Assembly (NCBI RefSeq): GCF_030445035.2
Contig: NC_080677.1
Span: 2,232,001-2,296,000, forward strand
Source: Dasypus novemcinctus
Taxonomy: Eukaryota; Chordata; Mammalia; Cingulata; Dasypodidae
DNA length: 64,000 nucleotides
Reading direction: 5' to 3'
Shown here: piece after piece, positions 60,730 through 64,000 of the stretch
How positions within the stretch are numbered: the stretch's first letter is position 1
Layout: the number at the start of each line of letters is the position of its first letter
Notes under the pieces: model-generated
The model's input: the letters and a program-made list of their open reading frames with translations, nothing else
What the model was told of the DNA's origin: nothing
Databases searched by the model: none
Translations under genes and position numbers: made by a program

Positions 60730-61065
60730 GAGCGCGAGCTCTGTTATCCTGTGGGTACTGTTGCAGGTCCGGGAGATAGAACAATAAACAAAGTAGATAA
60801 AAAACACTCACTCCTCGAACTGTAAGCTGATGATAGATGCCGTCTATGGAGGAAAGTGAGGCTTGTCAGGGATGGGTCTGCTGAAAAGGTGACAAGCAAA
60901 TACTTGAAGGAAGGGAGCAAATGAGGCTTGAGTCTCACTGGGGCAAGAGCATTCCAGAAAGAACCGAGGCAGCCAGGCTCCAGCCCGAGGTGCAAAGTGC
61001 CTGAGGATTTAAGAATCAGAAGGGGGCGCCGTGGCTGGAGAGCTGCAAGTAAGGGTCAGTGGCAG
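60730..61065 (-). mobile_element. L2 LINE 3' region
   Basis: Antisense L2 words in order: 'acaataaacaaagtagataa', 'agagcattccagaaag', 'ccgaggtgcaaagtgcctga'. Confidence 0.6.
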
Positions 61066-62310
61066 CAGGTGAGGCGCCTGCCGTAAGATAGCTCCAGATT
61101 GCATTGTGCTTATGTATTCTACAAGTTACCCCGATCAAGACTATTTTTTCCCTCTGAAATGGTTTTTCAGCCTTAAGGATGTCACTCCCTACAGCTCATG
61201 TGTAACTGACCAATCGATATTTTCCATCTTTACTGTGGAATATCCTGAATTACTGACCTTTGTGGTATTACCAATTGCTTGCCCCAAAGTGATTGATGAT
61301 ATGGATACTCCAAAGACTATGTAATGTTAAATATATTAATCCCAGTAAAAATTGAGACAGTAACATGTATGATTTAGGGTGTGCCAGAGCTCACATTCCT
61401 TCAAATTTATTTACTGATAAATATTGCTATCAGCACCCTTTTTCACCTTGAAAGACCTGCTGTAACATTTGCTTCTAATCATTCTAGCCAATTAAAAAAC
61501 ACGCACACACACACAAAAACAAAAAACATTGCTTAGACATCTACAGATATGGTGCACGGAGAAATCACTGTCTTTGCTTTCAATGAGTTTGTGATCTAAC
61601 TCACGCAGGTAGAGCCAGAAAAATAACCATATTGCAAGACGGACTACGATTAGTGTGACGCCAGGGCTTTCACATCCGGTAGCAAAGCGGAAGGGGAAGC
61701 ACCGCTTTGCGGGACAATGGACGGCGTCGTAGAGTAAGACAGATGTGAGATGACTGAGGAGTCATCAGGATTCAGAAAGTGATCAGGTAAATGCAGGCTA
61801 AGGAGAAAATACAGCCGAAATTCTGGGTTTCTTTATTCCAAATTTTGTAGCTGTCATATGGCTCCAAATAGTACAGTGCTGATGGGTAAGAGAGTAATTT
61901 CCTTAGTTTTGTCTATTTTGTCTATTTCAAGAAATCTAAATAAAAGGAAAAGTTCCTCCGATTTTCCAGTGAAATTCCAGTCTTTTGAGTTACAAGGTAT
62001 CGTAAACCATGAACACTGTGTTATCTAATTCAGAAGAACTTTCGTCCGCAGGAATTTCCATCGTGCTTTGAATGTTGGCTGCAAGAGAGAGCATATCCCT
62101 GCCAGCTTCATTCTTGTTTTCCCAAGTTCTAGAAGTGTACTTCTGGTACAGGCAATCTCCATGCTCTTTCCATCTGGCTCTTTATATCCAGGAGAATCTG
62201 CCTGCTCGTTTTCTGCTCACAGCAGTCTCTACTTCGTCTACTGAGTGAAAGTAGTCTCATTATGTTGGCTTGTTTTGGCTGTCATTTGCTCTACTTCTAA
62301 CCTCACCAAC
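61066..62310. other. Unassigned DNA with a CpG-containing patch
   Basis: Bases 61600-61735 contain about eight CpGs in otherwise CpG-poor DNA; part may be a diverged old LINE fragment. No gene recognised. Confidence 0.45.
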
Positions 62311-62314
62311 TTTT

Positions 62315-64000
62315 ATTTTTTCTTTTTAAAAAAAATTTATTGAAATGTATCACTTAAACATACATAAACAATAAGTGTATAATAGTTGTGAACTTACAAA
62401 CAAAACATATATAGCATCAAACATACATAACATCTCACCCTACCACCAATAACTTGCATTGTTTTTAAACTTTTTAATGATTAAAGAGCATTGTAAAAAT
62501 ATTACTGCTAAACAAAGTAGTTTTCCCCTAACGAATCTGATTGTTATCATCTTTATATAATTTATATATGAACATACATAAACAATTACGTGTATAGTAA
62601 AAGTTGTGAACTTACAAAGCAAACATGCATAACATCATACAGGGGTCCCATACATCAACCCTCCAACACCTTGCATTGTCATGAAACGTTTGTTAGAAAC
62701 TATGAAAGAACACTGTCAAAATCTTACTACTAATCATAGTCCTTATCTTATATTTGGTGTATTTTTCCCCCAACCCACCCTATTATTATTTTTTAAATAT
62801 ATTTTTTATGGTAGAAGTTGTAAACTTATGAAACAATCATGCACATGTGCAGAATTCCCAAACAACTTCCCTCCATCAACACACCACAATGTGGTGTGTC
62901 ATTTGCTACAGATAAAATATCATCTGATTGTTACATGTCCATAGTGAACACTTGGTTCACATTCTCCGCATTGCATCAGTATCAACACGGTACATCTTTT
63001 GTGTAGATGCAAGAATATTATATTATTACTACTAACCACAGTCCATAGGTCACTCCAGCTGTATTTTTCCCATGCTTCTCCATATTCCCAACACCCTGCA
63101 GTAGCGATGAACATTTGATCCAGCTCACAAAGGGCACTCTTGCATCTGTACCATAAACCACAATTCTCATACACCTCTTGGTTTACTGTGCTATCCAGTT
63201 CCTAGATTATTCTCAAGCATTCTATCTATTGGCATTTACATAACTAGGCTATCATTTTCAGTCACATCCCCATTTATAAACTAGCTGTTTTTCACTGTGT
63301 GTTACCATCCACTCTATACATTTCCACACTTTTACAATAAAGCTAATTAAAACTTCTATATACATTAAACATCAGTAGTCCATCTCAGTCATCCTCTTAT
63401 CTCCTTTAATAACCCGCCACTTCCCACCAAGTCTTGAAGGTATTTTCCAATCATTTCTCCTAGAAGTTTTATGGTTCTTGCTTTTATTTTTAGTTTTTTT
63501 ATCCATTTTGAGTTAATTTTTGGAAATGGTGTGAGATAGGGGTCCTTTTTTCCTTCTTTCAGCTATGGATGTCCAATTTTTTCAGTACCATTTGTTGAAT
63601 GGATTGTTCTGCCTGAGCTGTGTGAGTTTGACAGGCTAGTCAAAAATCACTTGACCATACCTGTGAGGGTCTGTATCTGAAACATAAATTTGGTTCCTTT
63701 GGACTATTGTGTCTGTCTTTAGGCCACTATCAGGCTGTTTTTACCCCTATAGGTAGGTATTATGATTTAAAGTATGGAGATGAGGGTTCACTTTTCCTTT
63801 TTATGATGTTTCTGGCTATTCAGGACTCCTTACCCTTCCAAATAAATTTAATGATTGTGTTTTCAGTTTTTTCTTTAATGCTGGTGTTATTTTTATCGGG
63901 TTGCATTAAATCTGTATAGCAATTTGAGTAGAACTGACATCTTAATGGTATTTAGTCTTCTAATCCATAAGCATGAAATGTTCTTCCAGTTATTTAAGGT
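62315..64000 (-). mobile_element. 3' part of another L1, running off the window
   Basis: Bases 62315-63420 form an L1 3' UTR of a type unlike the long-3'-UTR family, with repeated 'catacataaacaat' and 'tagtcc' motifs. Bases 63430-64000 are antisense ORF2: 'tccattttgagttaattttt' and 'cagtaccatttgttgaatgg' are typical of antisense L1 ORF2. The element continues beyond 64000. Confidence 0.75.

Overview
This is a mammalian intergenic window, most likely from an armadillo (Dasypus or a close cingulate relative). Three things point there: several copies of the tRNA-Ala-related DAS SINE, which is known from armadillos, at 37219-37668, 48198-48579, 50631-50891 and 51846-52241; a matching lineage-specific LINE-1 family; and older pan-mammalian repeats (MIR, L2, MER5A, Tigger, ERVL/MaLR LTRs) in AT-rich DNA. 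I see no host protein-coding gene, tRNA, rRNA or CpG-island promoter of a host gene. The assignment rests on repeats recognised from memory, not on a search.

The dominant object is a nearly complete, young LINE-1 at 3979-13743 (about 9.8 kb), flanked by a perfect 15-bp target-site duplication (3964-3978 and 13744-13758). It has a 2.1-kb 5' UTR with a YY1-like motif at its first bases, a GC- and CpG-rich array of 51-bp tandem units, then T-rich tracts. ORF1 (6057-7025, 322 codons) is intact. ORF2 (7101-10508) holds a complete endonuclease and reverse transcriptase but is cut short by a frameshift about 140 codons before its natural end; the rest continues in another frame to 10923. An unusually long 3' UTR of about 2.8 kb carries a G16 run and a cluster of four G-runs, then a poly(A) signal and tail. 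ORF1 protein (RNA-binding trimer) and ORF2 protein (endonuclease and reverse transcriptase) would normally form the RNP that copies the element by target-primed reverse transcription. This copy is probably not autonomous, because of the frameshift and a Gly at ORF2 position 606 in RT motif A.

Region by region: 1-3960 is old AT-rich DNA with LTR and L1 remnants. 13.8-35.7 kb holds scattered MIR, L2, Tigger, MER5A, ERVL-type solo LTRs and 5'-truncated pieces of the same long-3'-UTR L1 family. 36.2-43.5 kb is a badly decayed but nearly full-length ancient L1 on the + strand, broken by a DAS SINE and by blocks I could not identify. 47.7-56.8 kb is an ancient L1 on the - strand into which at least six later elements have jumped, giving a readable stratigraphy. 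These include an L1 with a 52-53-bp target-site duplication and an L1 with a classic 5' inversion (twin priming). 57-62.3 kb is mostly unassigned AT-rich DNA. 62.3-64.0 kb is the 3' end of another L1 running off the window on the - strand.

I found no sign of a new molecular system. The most interesting material is the structure of this L1 family and the insertion footprints it has left.
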